Of a stretch of DNA of 64,000 nt, positions 1 to 7,654 are shown one piece after another. The notes beneath the pieces are model-generated. The model had not been told where the DNA came from. It saw only the letters and a program-made list of their open reading frames with translations, and searched no databases. Origin of the DNA: Streptomyces cathayae (GTDB lineage: Bacteria > Actinomycetota > Actinomycetes > Streptomycetales > Streptomycetaceae). The number at the start of each line of letters is the position of its first letter. Within the stretch, counting starts at the first letter, position 1. The DNA lies in assembly GCF_029760955.1 (NCBI RefSeq), contig NZ_CP121682.1:6510001-6574000 (forward strand), written 5' to 3'. The translations under genes and the position numbers were made by a program.

Positions 1-667
1 GGAGCTGTCCACCAAGGACGAGACGAAGTTCGTCGGCACGGACGAGGCGTGGGAGGAGGCCACCGAGACCCTCCGCCAGGTCGCCGAGAAGCAGGGCCTG
101 CCGCTGGTCCCGGACCCGGGCGGCGCCGCCTTCTACGGACCGAAGATCTCCGTGCAGGCCCGCGATGCCATCGGCCGCACCTGGCAGATGTCGACGATCC
201 AGCTCGACTTCAACCTGCCGGAGCGCTTCGACCTGGAGTACACCGCCGCGGACGGCTCCAAGACCCGCCCGGTCATGATCCACCGCGCGCTGTTCGGCTC
301 CATCGAGCGGTTCTTCGCGGTACTCCTCGAGCACTACGCGGGCGCCTTCCCGGCATGGCTGGCGCCGGTGCAGGCGGTGGGCATCCCGGTGGGCGACGCG
401 CACGTGGAGTACCTGGAGAAGTTCGCCGCGGACGCGAAGAAGCAGGGCCTGAGGGTCGAGGTGGACTCCTCCTCGGACCGTATGCAGAAGAAGATCCGCA
501 CGCAGCAGAAGCTCAAGGTGCCGTTCATGATCATCGTCGGTGACGACGACATGAACGCGGGCACGGTGTCGTTCCGCTACCGCGACGGTTCGCAGGAGAA
601 CGGCGTTCCGCGTGACGAAGCGCTGGCGAAGCTCGTTGACGTGGTGGAGCGTCGCGTTCAGGTCTGA
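1..667 (+). CDS. thrS: Threonine--tRNA ligase, C-terminal part (5' truncated by window edge)
   Basis: Charges tRNA-Thr with threonine in the cytoplasm. The reading frame is open from base 2 and gives about 221 residues of the class II catalytic core and anticodon-binding domain. Class II motif 2/3 surroundings are visible ([12 protein letters not shown], then [21 protein letters not shown] with the motif 3 arginine). The last 100 residues (VQAVGIPV...[13 protein letters not shown]) are the usual anticodon-binding fold. The start lies outside the window. A hairpin-rich tail with two CRISPR-like repeats and a strong terminator follows the stop. In mycobacteria thrS also precedes a HIT gene and pgsA, so the context fits. 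Confidence 0.97.
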   Translation, partial: ELSTKDETKFVGTDEAWEEATETLRQVAEKQGLPLVPDPGGAAFYGPKISVQARDAIGRTWQMSTIQLDFNLPERFDLEYTAADGSKTRPVMIHRALFGSIERFFAVLLEHYAGAFPAWLAPVQAVGIPVGDAHVEYLEKFAADAKKQGLRVEVDSSSDRMQKKIRTQQKLKVPFMIIVGDDDMNAGTVSFRYRDGSQENGVPRDEALAKLVDVVERRVQV

Positions 668-668
668 T

Positions 669-758
669 GCGGTCCCCGCCTGAGCGGGGGTGATCCCGAC
701 CTCTGCCGTGGTCCGCACCTGCCGACCACCTGCTCCCCGCCTGCGCGGGGATCGGCCC
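669..758. CRISPR. Two-unit, type I-E-like repeat relic (29-nt repeats, 32-nt spacer)
   Basis: Two 29-base units at 669-697 and 730-758 match at 21 of 29 positions. Each holds a 6-bp palindrome with a 4-base loop: CCCCGCCTGAGCGGGG and CCCCGCCTGCGCGGGG. The spacing between units is exactly 61 bases, that is 29 plus a 32-base spacer (698-729), the period of type I-E arrays. The palindrome sits at the same offset as in the E. coli type I-E repeat (core CCCCGCGCCAGCGGGG). There is only one spacer, the repeats have diverged, and no cas gene is in the window. Two unrelated GC hairpins behind thrS are the alternative. Confidence 0.4.
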
Positions 759-781
759 CCGGGTATTCCCCGGGGGCCTTT
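754..781 (+). terminator. Rho-independent terminator of thrS
   Basis: A 10-bp perfect stem GGCCCCCGGG / CCCGGGGGCC with a 5-base loop is followed by TTT. It lies 87 bases after the thrS stop and overlaps the 3' edge of the second CRISPR-like repeat. Confidence 0.75.
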
Positions 782-804
782 GCCGTTCCCCCACGGTGAC
801 GCCA

Positions 805-817
805 TATGCTGCACGCA
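805..817 (+). promoter_or_regulatory. Putative -10 box (TATGCT) for a leaderless HIT mRNA
   Basis: TATGCT at 805-810 ends 6 bases before ATG 817, the spacing expected when transcription begins at the start codon. A weak -35 candidate TTGCCG lies at 780-785. No Shine-Dalgarno sequence is present. This is inference from spacing only. Confidence 0.4.
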
Positions 818-1365
818 TGACGAGTGAGCCGGAGCAGCAGTCGGGAGTGGGTACGCAGGACGCGTTCCAGCGTCTGTGGACGCCCCACCGGATGGCCTAC
901 ATCCAGGGCGAGAACAAGCCGAGCGGCCCGGGTGCCGACGACGGCTGTCCCTTCTGCTCCATCCCGGCCACGTCCGACGAGGACGGGCTGATCATCAAGC
1001 GCGGCGAGCTGGTCTACGCCGTGCTCAACCTCTACCCCTACACGGGCGGCCACCTGATGACGGTGCCGTACCGCCACGTCGCCGACTACACGGACCTGAC
1101 GACGGGAGAGACGGCGGAGCTCGCCGAGTTCACCCAGCACGCGATGAGTGCCCTGCGCACCGCCTCCGGCGCGCACGGCTTCAACATCGGCATGAACCAG
1201 GGCACCGTCGCGGGCGCCGGCATCGCCGGGCATCTGCACCAGCACGTCGTACCCCGCTGGGGCGGCGACACCAATTTCATGCCCGTGATCGGCCACACGA
1301 AGGTGCTGCCGCAGCTGCTGGGCGACACCCGCAAGATGCTGGCGGAGGCCTGGCCGACAGACTGA
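817..1365 (+). CDS. HIT-family nucleotide phosphorylase/hydrolase (Ap4A phosphorylase-like)
   Basis: A histidine-triad protein of 182 residues. The catalytic triad motif HLHQHVVPRW is clear near residue 135, and an N-terminal CPFCSI pair may bind metal. Relatives in mycobacteria at the same locus degrade diadenosine tetraphosphate and related nucleotides; the substrate here is inferred. ATG 817 (MTSEPEQQ) is chosen because a -10-like TATGCT lies 6 bases upstream; GTG 796 would add seven residues without a better ribosome binding site. It lies between thrS and the phosphatidylinositol operon, as in mycobacteria, apart from the minus-strand pair that separates it from pgsA here. Confidence 0.9.
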   Translation: MTSEPEQQSGVGTQDAFQRLWTPHRMAYIQGENKPSGPGADDGCPFCSIPATSDEDGLIIKRGELVYAVLNLYPYTGGHLMTVPYRHVADYTDLTTGETAELAEFTQHAMSALRTASGAHGFNIGMNQGTVAGAGIAGHLHQHVVPRWGGDTNFMPVIGHTKVLPQLLGDTRKMLAEAWPTD

Positions 1366-1422
1366 TCCGCGGCTGCCGCCCCCGCCGGCGGGCCCGTGGT
1401 CTCCGGCCGCACCGCCGGAGAC

Positions 1423-3078
1423 CTACGCGTCGTACACGTCGGCCTTCCTGGGCGCCGCTTCCTGGACGGCTCCGCTCAGGCCCGCCGAGCGGGCGCCGAA
1501 CTTCTCCGTGTCCACGCCGTTCTCCTTCAGCACCTTGATCGCCGCCGAGTGCACCGCCCGCAGGACCGGTGTGGCGGCGCGCAGCGCGTCGTCGGCCATG
1601 AAACGGTGCCGCCACGGCTTGTCGGCCCAGGCGTGCCGCAGGCCGAAGGGCTCGGGCAGTGAGAGCTTGCCGCCCAGCCAGTACAGCAGCGGCGGATACC
1701 AGGTCAGCGGCGCCCGGGCGGCCAGGCGCACCACCTCGTCCGCGTCGACCAGGGGGAGCTTCACCGTACGGGTCTCCCAGAACCTGACCGACTTCTGGAC
1801 TGTCTTCTCCTTGGCCGCCGGCTTGCTGGTGAACAGGGAGTGCACCGGCCCCAGGGCATGCCCGGTGACCTCGATGCGCAGCGTCTCGTGCAGCACCGTC
1901 ACCGTGATCAGCATGGTGAGGACCAGCTGGCCGTCCCACAGCGTCCACTGCACGCCCAGGTAGTGCCGGTCGCCCGCGCCGAACTGCTGGTTGTTGCAGA
2001 TCTCCTGTATGGCGTGCTGCTTGATCTGGTACGCCTCGACGTCGGTGCCCCCGGGCCGGGACACCCCGTCCGCGTTCTCCCCGATCGGGGTGACGATCCA
2101 GTGCCGTACCGACGGCTTGGTGAAGCCGCCGGTGTGCAGCGGACCACGCTCCAGCATGCGCAGCCGGTCGTGGATGGCCTTGATCACGTCCCAGCTGCGG
2201 AACGGGTTGATCTCCCGGTCCGGATCGATCGGTATGAGCTCCTCGGCGAGCTGCCAGCTGCCCCAGCGCGTTCCCATGCCCAGTATCCCCTTGGGGCCGG
2301 CGTAGAACACGGAGTTGGACTGCTGTTCGGCGCTGAGCCGGGCCAGCGACTGGCGCAACTGCTCGGCAGCCGTCTCGCCGGGGCTGCTCGGCACCGCTTC
2401 GGGTACCTTGGCACCCACGCTGCCGCCGGAGAGCAGGCTGCTCCAGCGCTCCCTGAGGTCCCGCGCCGTGCGCTCGCAGATCCGCTTGGCCCAGAACCAG
2501 CCCACCACCGGGGCGACGACCGACGCGCGCGCGTACCAGCCCCAGAACCCGTCGAAGGGCATCCGGAGCAGGAAGATCACCGCGAGCACGCCCACCGCGA
2601 CCAGGAGCGTGGTGGCGAGCGCGCCGGCCCGCTTGTCCTCGCGTCTGGCGATGGTGGTGCGGATCTGGAAGACCAGCAGCCACACCAGCAGTCCGGGCAG
2701 GAACAGCAGGCCGCACAGCACCATCACGGCACTCAGCCAGTTGTCCCGGTCCCGCCGGATGCGGTGCGCCGCGAGGCTGTGCTCCACCACCACCTGGGGG
2801 TGGGCGCCGAAGGACTGGATGAGGGGTGCCCGCCCGGAGCCCAGCATCCGGTCGATGATCGCCCGGGAGAACGCCTCGCCCAGGTTCGGCCGGAACAGCG
2901 CGATCCTGGGCTTGTCGACGGACGACTTGTGCCACTCGTTGTTGGCCTTGAGTATCTCCTCGGCCTCGTTGTCCCGGTAGGCCGCCGAGGCCAGCGCGAA
3001 CGTCGGGGTCTGCCCCTCGTCGCCGGTGCGTGGCACCTGCGGACCGAAGAACTCCGCGTAACCGCCCTCAACGGTCAT
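1423..3078 (-). CDS. Conserved Streptomyces membrane protein of unknown function
   Basis: 551 residues if started at ATG 3078; GTG 3174 would add 32 basic residues but has no better signal. I do not recognise a catalytic family. Two hydrophobic segments are clear, about residues 115-139 (rich in L/V, ending LLVWLLVFQI) and 153-172 (ALATTLLVAVGVLAVIFLLR), with a third weaker one at about 184-196. The long N-terminal (about 110) and C-terminal (about 350) parts look soluble. The C-terminal part has aromatic-rich stretches (RHYLGVQWTLWDGQLVLTML). It is followed on the same strand by nothing else, and the EF-G paralogue lies upstream across 265 bases with a hairpin, so it probably has its own promoter. 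Orthologues appear to be confined to actinomycetes (recollection). Confidence 0.8.
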   Translation of the reverse strand: MTVEGGYAEFFGPQVPRTGDEGQTPTFALASAAYRDNEAEEILKANNEWHKSSVDKPRIALFRPNLGEAFSRAIIDRMLGSGRAPLIQSFGAHPQVVVEHSLAAHRIRRDRDNWLSAVMVLCGLLFLPGLLVWLLVFQIRTTIARREDKRAGALATTLLVAVGVLAVIFLLRMPFDGFWGWYARASVVAPVVGWFWAKRICERTARDLRERWSSLLSGGSVGAKVPEAVPSSPGETAAEQLRQSLARLSAEQQSNSVFYAGPKGILGMGTRWGSWQLAEELIPIDPDREINPFRSWDVIKAIHDRLRMLERGPLHTGGFTKPSVRHWIVTPIGENADGVSRPGGTDVEAYQIKQHAIQEICNNQQFGAGDRHYLGVQWTLWDGQLVLTMLITVTVLHETLRIEVTGHALGPVHSLFTSKPAAKEKTVQKSVRFWETRTVKLPLVDADEVVRLAARAPLTWYPPLLYWLGGKLSLPEPFGLRHAWADKPWRHRFMADDALRAATPVLRAVHSAAIKVLKENGVDTEKFGARSAGLSGAVQEAAPRKADVYDA

Positions 3079-3281
3079 TCCCGCCCCCGATCGCCGCGAC
3101 TGTCGTCTTGCGGCCTTCCCGACTTCCTTGCCGCGCACACCTGTTGATCTGGACTTCAGAGTATCGGCAGCCACCGGTGTCCGTCGGCGGACGGCCGAAA
3201 GCCGCCTGCCGGGCCGGCGGCCGGCGCTCCGAGGGGGTGTCCGGAGGGCTTCTCGGGGCGCATGCGGGCAAAGGCGTACGC

Positions 3282-3312
3282 GGGCGCCCGCGGGGTTTCC
3301 TCACGGGCGCCC
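3282..3312 (-). terminator. Terminator-like hairpin after the EF-G paralogue
   Basis: GGGCGCCCG (3282-3290) and CGGGCGCCC (3304-3312) form a 9-bp perfect stem with a 13-base loop. It lies 31 bases beyond the stop of the minus-strand EF-G-like gene. There is no U tract, which is usual for Streptomyces hairpins. Confidence 0.55.
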
Positions 3313-3343
3313 GGCGCCGACCGGAGGGGCACCGACGGCGCCG

Positions 3344-5539
3344 TCAGGCGCTGCGGACCTCCTCCCGTGCCCGCTCCGCGATCTGCGGCGGCATCGGCTC
3401 GTGCCGCACGTACCGGCGGCTGAAGCGCGCGGTGCCGTGCGAGAGCGACCGCAGGTCGACGCTGTACCGGCCGATCTCGATCTCCGGCACCTCGGCCCTG
3501 ATGAGGGTGCGGCCACCCGCCGACTGCTCGGTGCCGAGCACTCGGCCGCGCCGGCCGGACAGATCGCTCATCACCGTTCCCACGTAGTCGTCGCCGACCA
3601 GGACGCTCACCTCGGCCACCGGCTCCAGGAGATTGATCCGCGCGTCCGCGGCCGCCTCCCGCAGCGCCAGCGCGCCGGCCGTCTGGAACGCCGCGTCGGA
3701 GGAGTCCACCGAGTGCGCCTTGCCGTCCAGCAGCGTCACCCGTACGTCGATCAGCGGGTGGCCGGCCGCGACGCCCTTGGCGGCCTGGGCCCGTACGCCC
3801 TTCTCGACGGAGGGGATGAACTGCCGCGGCACCGAGCCGCCGACCACCTTGTCCACGAACTCGATGCCCGAGCCGCCCGGCAGCGGCTCCACCTCGATCT
3901 CGCAGATGGCGAACTGCCCGTGGCCGCCGGACTGTTTGACGTGCCGCCCGCGTCCGGCCGCCCGGTCGCCGAACGTCTCCCGCAACGGCACCCGGTGGGC
4001 CACGACGTCCACCTGGACGCCGTACCGGCTGCGCAGCCGCTCCAGGGCCACGTCCGCGTGTGCTTCGCCCAGACACCACAGGACCACCTGATGGGTGTCC
4101 TGGTTCTGCTCCAGGCGCATCGTCGGGTCCTCCGCCACGAGGCGGGAGAGCCCCTGCGAGAGTTTGTCCTCGTCGGGTTTGCTGTGCGCCTCGATGGCCA
4201 GCGGCAGCAGCGGGTCGGGCATCTCCCAGGCTTCCATGAGCAGCGGGTCGTCCTTGGCGGACAGGGTGTCCCCGGTCTCGGCACGGCCCAGTTTCGCCAC
4301 GCACGCCAGATCGCCCGCGATGACGTGCGACACCGGTCGCTGCAGCTTGCCGAACGGCGTGGACAGGGCGCCGATCCGCTCGTCGACATCGTGGTCCTCG
4401 TGGCCCCGGTCGGTCAGGCCGTGCCCGGAGACATGGACGGTCTGGTCGGCGCGCAGGGTGCCGGAGAAGACGCGGATCAGGGAGATCCGGCCGACGTAGG
4501 GGTCGGAGGAGGTCTTGACGACCTCCGCGACCAGCGGGGCGTCGGGGTCGCACGGCTCGAGCTCGCGCGGCCTGCCGTCGATGGAGGTCACGTTCGGGGT
4601 GCCGCGCTCCAGCGGGGTCGGGAAGCCGCGGGTGATCAGCTCCAGCAGTTCGACCGTGCCGAGTCCCTGGCGGGCGCCCTCGGCGGCGGGTGCGGCAGCC
4701 AGGACGGGGAAGAACACACCGCGCGCGACCGCTCGCTCCAGGTCCTCGACCAGGGTCTTGACATCGACCTGTTCACCGCCCAGATAGCGGTCCATGAGGG
4801 TCTCGTCCTCGCTCTCGGCGATGATCCCCTCGATCAGCCGGCCGCGGGCCTCCTCGATGAGGGGCAGATGTCCCGCACCGGGTTCGGACTCCTTGCGCTC
4901 GCCGCCGGAGTAGTCGAACAGCTTCTGTGAGAGCAGTCCGATCAGACCGTGCACGGGCGCGTGCCCGTCGGGCCCCGCAGGGCCGTGCAGGGGCAGGTAC
5001 AGCGGCAGCACGGCGTCGGGGTCGTCCCCGCCGAACGCCTCCGCGCAGACGCGCGTCATCTCCTGGAAGTCCGCGCGCGCCGCTTCCAGGTGCGTGACGA
5101 CGATGGCCCGGGGCATGCCGACGGCCGCGCACTCGTCCCACACCATCCGGGTCGAGCCGTCCACGCCGTCGGAGGCCGAGACGACGAAGAGGGCCGCGTC
5201 CGCCGCTCGCAGACCGGCCCTGAGTTCACCGACGAAATCGGCGTATCCGGGGGTGTCCAGCAGGTTGATCTTGATGCCGTCCCATTCCACGGGCACCAGG
5301 GAGAGCTGTACCGAGCGTTGCTGCCGGTGCTCGATGTCGTCGTAGTCGGAGACGGTGCCGCCGTCCTCCACCCGGCCCGCCCGGTTCACCGCCCCCGCGG
5401 TCAGTGCGAGAGCCTCCACCAAGGTCGTCTTACCCGATCCGGAGTGGCCGACCAGTACCACATTCCGTACGGACGTGGGGTGGTCGGCCGCCTGTGCCCT
5501 TCCGGCGGCTCCGGGGTGTGTGTGCGCCTTGTCGCCCAT
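3344..5539 (-). CDS. Elongation factor G-like GTPase (EF-G paralogue)
   Basis: 731 residues with the five-domain EF-G architecture. G1 is GHSGSGKT (residues 31-38) rather than the GHVDAGKT type of true EF-G, and G3 is DTPG (95-98). The G4 motif, NKxD in almost all translational GTPases, reads THLE (149-152), so guanine specificity may be altered. Domains IV-V follow (GHGQFAICEIEVEPLPGG, later VSVLVGDDYVGTVMSDLSGRRG). This class is known as an EF-G-like paralogue that does not replace EF-G; its role is unknown. A good RBS (GGAAGAGG) precedes ATG 5539. Its upstream DNA is the IS605-like remnant at 5560-5690, so that sequence must lie in or beside its promoter. Confidence 0.92.
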   Translation of the reverse strand: MGDKAHTHPGAAGRAQAADHPTSVRNVVLVGHSGSGKTTLVEALALTAGAVNRAGRVEDGGTVSDYDDIEHRQQRSVQLSLVPVEWDGIKINLLDTPGYADFVGELRAGLRAADAALFVVSASDGVDGSTRMVWDECAAVGMPRAIVVTHLEAARADFQEMTRVCAEAFGGDDPDAVLPLYLPLHGPAGPDGHAPVHGLIGLLSQKLFDYSGGERKESEPGAGHLPLIEEARGRLIEGIIAESEDETLMDRYLGGEQVDVKTLVEDLERAVARGVFFPVLAAAPAAEGARQGLGTVELLELITRGFPTPLERGTPNVTSIDGRPRELEPCDPDAPLVAEVVKTSSDPYVGRISLIRVFSGTLRADQTVHVSGHGLTDRGHEDHDVDERIGALSTPFGKLQRPVSHVIAGDLACVAKLGRAETGDTLSAKDDPLLMEAWEMPDPLLPLAIEAHSKPDEDKLSQGLSRLVAEDPTMRLEQNQDTHQVVLWCLGEAHADVALERLRSRYGVQVDVVAHRVPLRETFGDRAAGRGRHVKQSGGHGQFAICEIEVEPLPGGSGIEFVDKVVGGSVPRQFIPSVEKGVRAQAAKGVAAGHPLIDVRVTLLDGKAHSVDSSDAAFQTAGALALREAAADARINLLEPVAEVSVLVGDDYVGTVMSDLSGRRGRVLGTEQSAGGRTLIRAEVPEIEIGRYSVDLRSLSHGTARFSRRYVRHEPMPPQIAERAREEVRSA

Positions 5540-5559
5540 CGGACCTCTTCCGAGGGAAC

Positions 5560-5690
5560 CACCAGCTTCAGCCGGTGGGGGAATCGAATCCCTGATGTAC
5601 GTTTCTGGTGTCCCGCAAGGGACCGGTTCGGGCTGGACCGCAACCCTCGGGTGGGAAGCACCCTTCCTTCAGGAGGGGGAGCGGAGTCAC
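5560..5690 (+). mobile_element. Relic IS200/IS605-type right end with omegaRNA-like scaffold, tnpB absent
   Basis: The stretch ends in GGGAAGCA, then CCCTTCC (5661-5667), loop TTCA, GGAGGGG (5672-5678), then AGCGGAGTCAC. A GC stem with a TTCA/TTTA loop framed by GAAGC upstream and G-GTCA(C) downstream is, as I remember it, the hallmark of the right end of tnpB-bearing IS605 elements, where the end also forms the 3' scaffold of the guide RNA. Upstream are further small hairpins (TCCCGCAAGGGA at 5611-5622; GGGGGAATCGAATCCC near 5576-5592). No tnpB, tnpA or left end is present: the minus-strand EF-G gene occupies that space. It could be an exapted guide-like RNA or simply debris. Confidence 0.5.
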
Positions 5691-5744
5691 GGTCCTGCCT
5701 CCCGTGCACGGTGAAGTCACTGTGGGCGCGGATAAGCGGAACCC

Positions 5745-5770
5745 TGCCCCCGGGCACTCGCCCGGGGGCA
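5745..5770 (+). terminator. Perfect 11-bp hairpin
   Basis: TGCCCCCGGGC / GCCCGGGGGCA with loop ACTC, 55 bases beyond the IS605-like end. It could end a short transcript that runs through that end; there is no U tract. Confidence 0.45.
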
Positions 5771-5999
5771 CCCCGAGCGGTGACGGCTCCGGCGACGCCC
5801 GCGCTCCTTCGAGCTTTGCACTCCCGTCACGGTGCGTCCATACGAGGGACGTGATCCCGCCTCCCGGTCCGCCCCCGCGTGCGCCGCCGACCCGCGCCGG
5901 ACGTTCGGTGCCCGGCCGACGGCGGTACGCACGCGTGACTACGATGGGCCAGCCGGTGGCCAGCAGGGCCACACGGCCACACCGACCGTCGGGAAGGCC

Positions 6000-6746
6000 A
6001 TGCTGAACAAGTACGCGCGTGCATTCTTCACGCGTGTCCTCACGCCGTTCGCCGCGTTTCTCATCCGGCGGGGGGTCAGCCCGGACACGGTCACGCTCAT
6101 CGGCACCGCGGGTGTGGTCGCGGGCGCGCTGGTCTTCTACCCCATGGGCGAGTTCTTCTGGGGCACGGTCGTCATCACGTTGTTCGTGTTCTCCGACCTC
6201 GTCGACGGCAACATGGCCCGCCAGCTGGGCCGCTCCAGCCGCTGGGGGGCCTTCCTCGACTCCACCCTCGACCGGGTCGCCGACGGGGCCGTCTTCGCCG
6301 GTCTCGCCCTGTGGTACGCGGGCGGGGGCGACGACCTCGTGCTGTGCGCCGTCTCGATCTTCTGCCTGGCCAGCGGCCAGGTGGTGTCGTACACCAAGGC
6401 GCGCGGCGAGTCGATCGGACTGCCGGTCGCGGTGAACGGGTTGATCGAGCGGGCCGAGCGGCTGGTGATCTCGCTGGTCGCGGCGGGCCTGGCGGGCCTG
6501 CACGCATTCGGTGTGCCCGGCGTCCGGTACCTGCTGCCGGTCGCCCTGTGGATCGTCGCCGTCGGCAGCCTGATCACGCTGATCCAGCGGGTCGTCACCG
6601 TCCGCCGGGAGTCCGCCGAGGCCGAGGCCGCGGAACGGGAGCCCGCGGAACGGGAGCCCGCGGAACGGGAGTCCGGGACGCAGGAGACCGGGGCGCGGAA
6701 GTCCGCCGAGGACCGGCAGACCCGGGGGAGCGAGACCGCGAAGTGA
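6000..6746 (+). CDS. pgsA: Phosphatidylinositol phosphate synthase (CDP-alcohol phosphatidyltransferase)
   Basis: Integral membrane enzyme that joins CDP-diacylglycerol to inositol phosphate, the first step toward phosphatidylinositol and PIMs. The signature D-G-x2-A-R-x8-G-x3-D-x3-D is intact (DGNMARQLGRSSRWGAFLDS then TLDR). About five membrane segments are visible across 248 residues. The start at ATG 6000 gives MLNKYARAFF, the normal N-terminus; upstream in-frame codons would add an implausible arginine/alanine-rich extension. The C-terminus is a charged tail built on a 15-bp DNA repeat coding EREPA. The stop overlaps the next start (GTGA), so translation is coupled to the acyltransferase. 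Confidence 0.95.
   Translation: MLNKYARAFFTRVLTPFAAFLIRRGVSPDTVTLIGTAGVVAGALVFYPMGEFFWGTVVITLFVFSDLVDGNMARQLGRSSRWGAFLDSTLDRVADGAVFAGLALWYAGGGDDLVLCAVSIFCLASGQVVSYTKARGESIGLPVAVNGLIERAERLVISLVAAGLAGLHAFGVPGVRYLLPVALWIVAVGSLITLIQRVVTVRRESAEAEAAEREPAEREPAERESGTQETGARKSAEDRQTRGSETAK
6630..6674 (+). repeat. Three tandem 15-bp repeats inside the pgsA 3' end
   Basis: Units 6630-6644, 6645-6659 and 6660-6674 read GCGGAACGGGAGCCC, the third with one change. They encode a repeated EREPA motif in the cytosolic tail of PgsA, beyond the catalytic core, so copy number could vary without loss of function. Confidence 0.85.
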
Positions 6747-7654
6747 GCGTCCAGGAACGGCTGACCGACGCCCTGTACGGCGTCGGCTGGGCCACCGTCA
6801 GGAAACTCCCCGAACCCGTCGCCGTACGGCTCGGCCGGAGCATCGCCGACCTGGCCTGGAAGCGCCGGGGCAAGGGCGTGCTGCGGCTGGAGGCCAACTA
6901 CGCGCGCGTGGTGCCGGGCGCGGGCCCCGAGCGGCTCGCCGAACTGTCCCGCGCGGGCATGCGCTCGTACCTGCGGTACTGGATGGAGTCCTTCCGGCTG
7001 CCGGCCTGGAGCCGGGAGCGCATAACGGGCGGTGTGGAGATCAAGGACATCCACCGGCTGACCGACGGCATGGCGGCCGGCAAGGGCGTCGTCCTGGCAC
7101 TGCCGCACCTCGCCAACTGGGATCTCGCGGGCGCCTGGGCCACCACCGGGCTCGGCATCCCCTTCACCACCGTCGCCGAGCGACTGAAGCCGGAGACGCT
7201 GTACGACCGGTTCGTCGCCTACCGCGAGGGCCTCGGCATGGAGGTGCTCCCGCACAGCGGCGGCAGCGCGTTCGGCACGCTGGCCCGGCGGCTGCGCGGC
7301 GGGGGACTGGTCTGCCTGGTCGCCGACCGCGATCTGTCGGCCTCCGGCGTGGAGGTCGACTTCTTCGGCGAGAGCGCGCGGATGCCGGCCGGCCCCGCCC
7401 TGCTCGCCCAGCAGACCGGTGCGCTGCTGCTGCCGGTGACGCTCTGGTACGACGACTCGCCCGTGATGCGGGGCCGGGTCCATCCGCCGGTCGGGATCCC
7501 CGAGTCGGGCACCCGCGCCGAGAAGACGTCCGTGATGACACAGGCGCTGGCCGACGCCTTCGCCACGGGGATCGCCGAGCATCCGGAGGACTGGCACATG
7601 CTGCAGCGCTTGTGGCTCAAGGACCTCGATCCCGCGCGGGAGGCGACTCCGTGA
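6743..7654 (+). CDS. PIM acyltransferase, LpxL/HtrB-type (PatA-like)
   Basis: 303 residues of the lysophospholipid/lauroyl acyltransferase fold. The catalytic HX4D motif is HLANWD (LPHLANWDLAG), and the substrate-binding stretch LVADRDLSASGVEVDFFG follows. In mycobacteria the gene at this place, patA, acylates the mannose of phosphatidylinositol mannoside; gene order pgsA-patA-pimA is the same, which is the main ground for the role. The start is GTG 6743, overlapping the pgsA stop by four bases, and its own stop overlaps pimA the same way, so the three form a translationally coupled operon. Confidence 0.9.
   Translation: MSVQERLTDALYGVGWATVRKLPEPVAVRLGRSIADLAWKRRGKGVLRLEANYARVVPGAGPERLAELSRAGMRSYLRYWMESFRLPAWSRERITGGVEIKDIHRLTDGMAAGKGVVLALPHLANWDLAGAWATTGLGIPFTTVAERLKPETLYDRFVAYREGLGMEVLPHSGGSAFGTLARRLRGGGLVCLVADRDLSASGVEVDFFGESARMPAGPALLAQQTGALLLPVTLWYDDSPVMRGRVHPPVGIPESGTRAEKTSVMTQALADAFATGIAEHPEDWHMLQRLWLKDLDPAREATP

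Larger units (their letters stand above)
5540..5999. other. 460-base gene-free region between the EF-G paralogue and pgsA
   Basis: It holds the RBS and promoter region of the minus-strand EF-G gene, the IS605-like end, a perfect hairpin at 5745-5770, and about 230 bases upstream of pgsA. I see no convincing coding sequence or tRNA. A possible -10 for pgsA is TACGAT at about 5940-5945, without a good -35. Confidence 0.6.

Noticed and set aside
796..816. Upstream GTG start for the HIT gene
   Set aside because: It would place the start inside the presumed promoter; no SD sequence before it.
5576..5600. tRNA-like T arm (GGGGGAATCGAATCCC)
   Set aside because: No acceptor, D or anticodon arm fits on either strand; better explained as part of the IS605-like scaffold.
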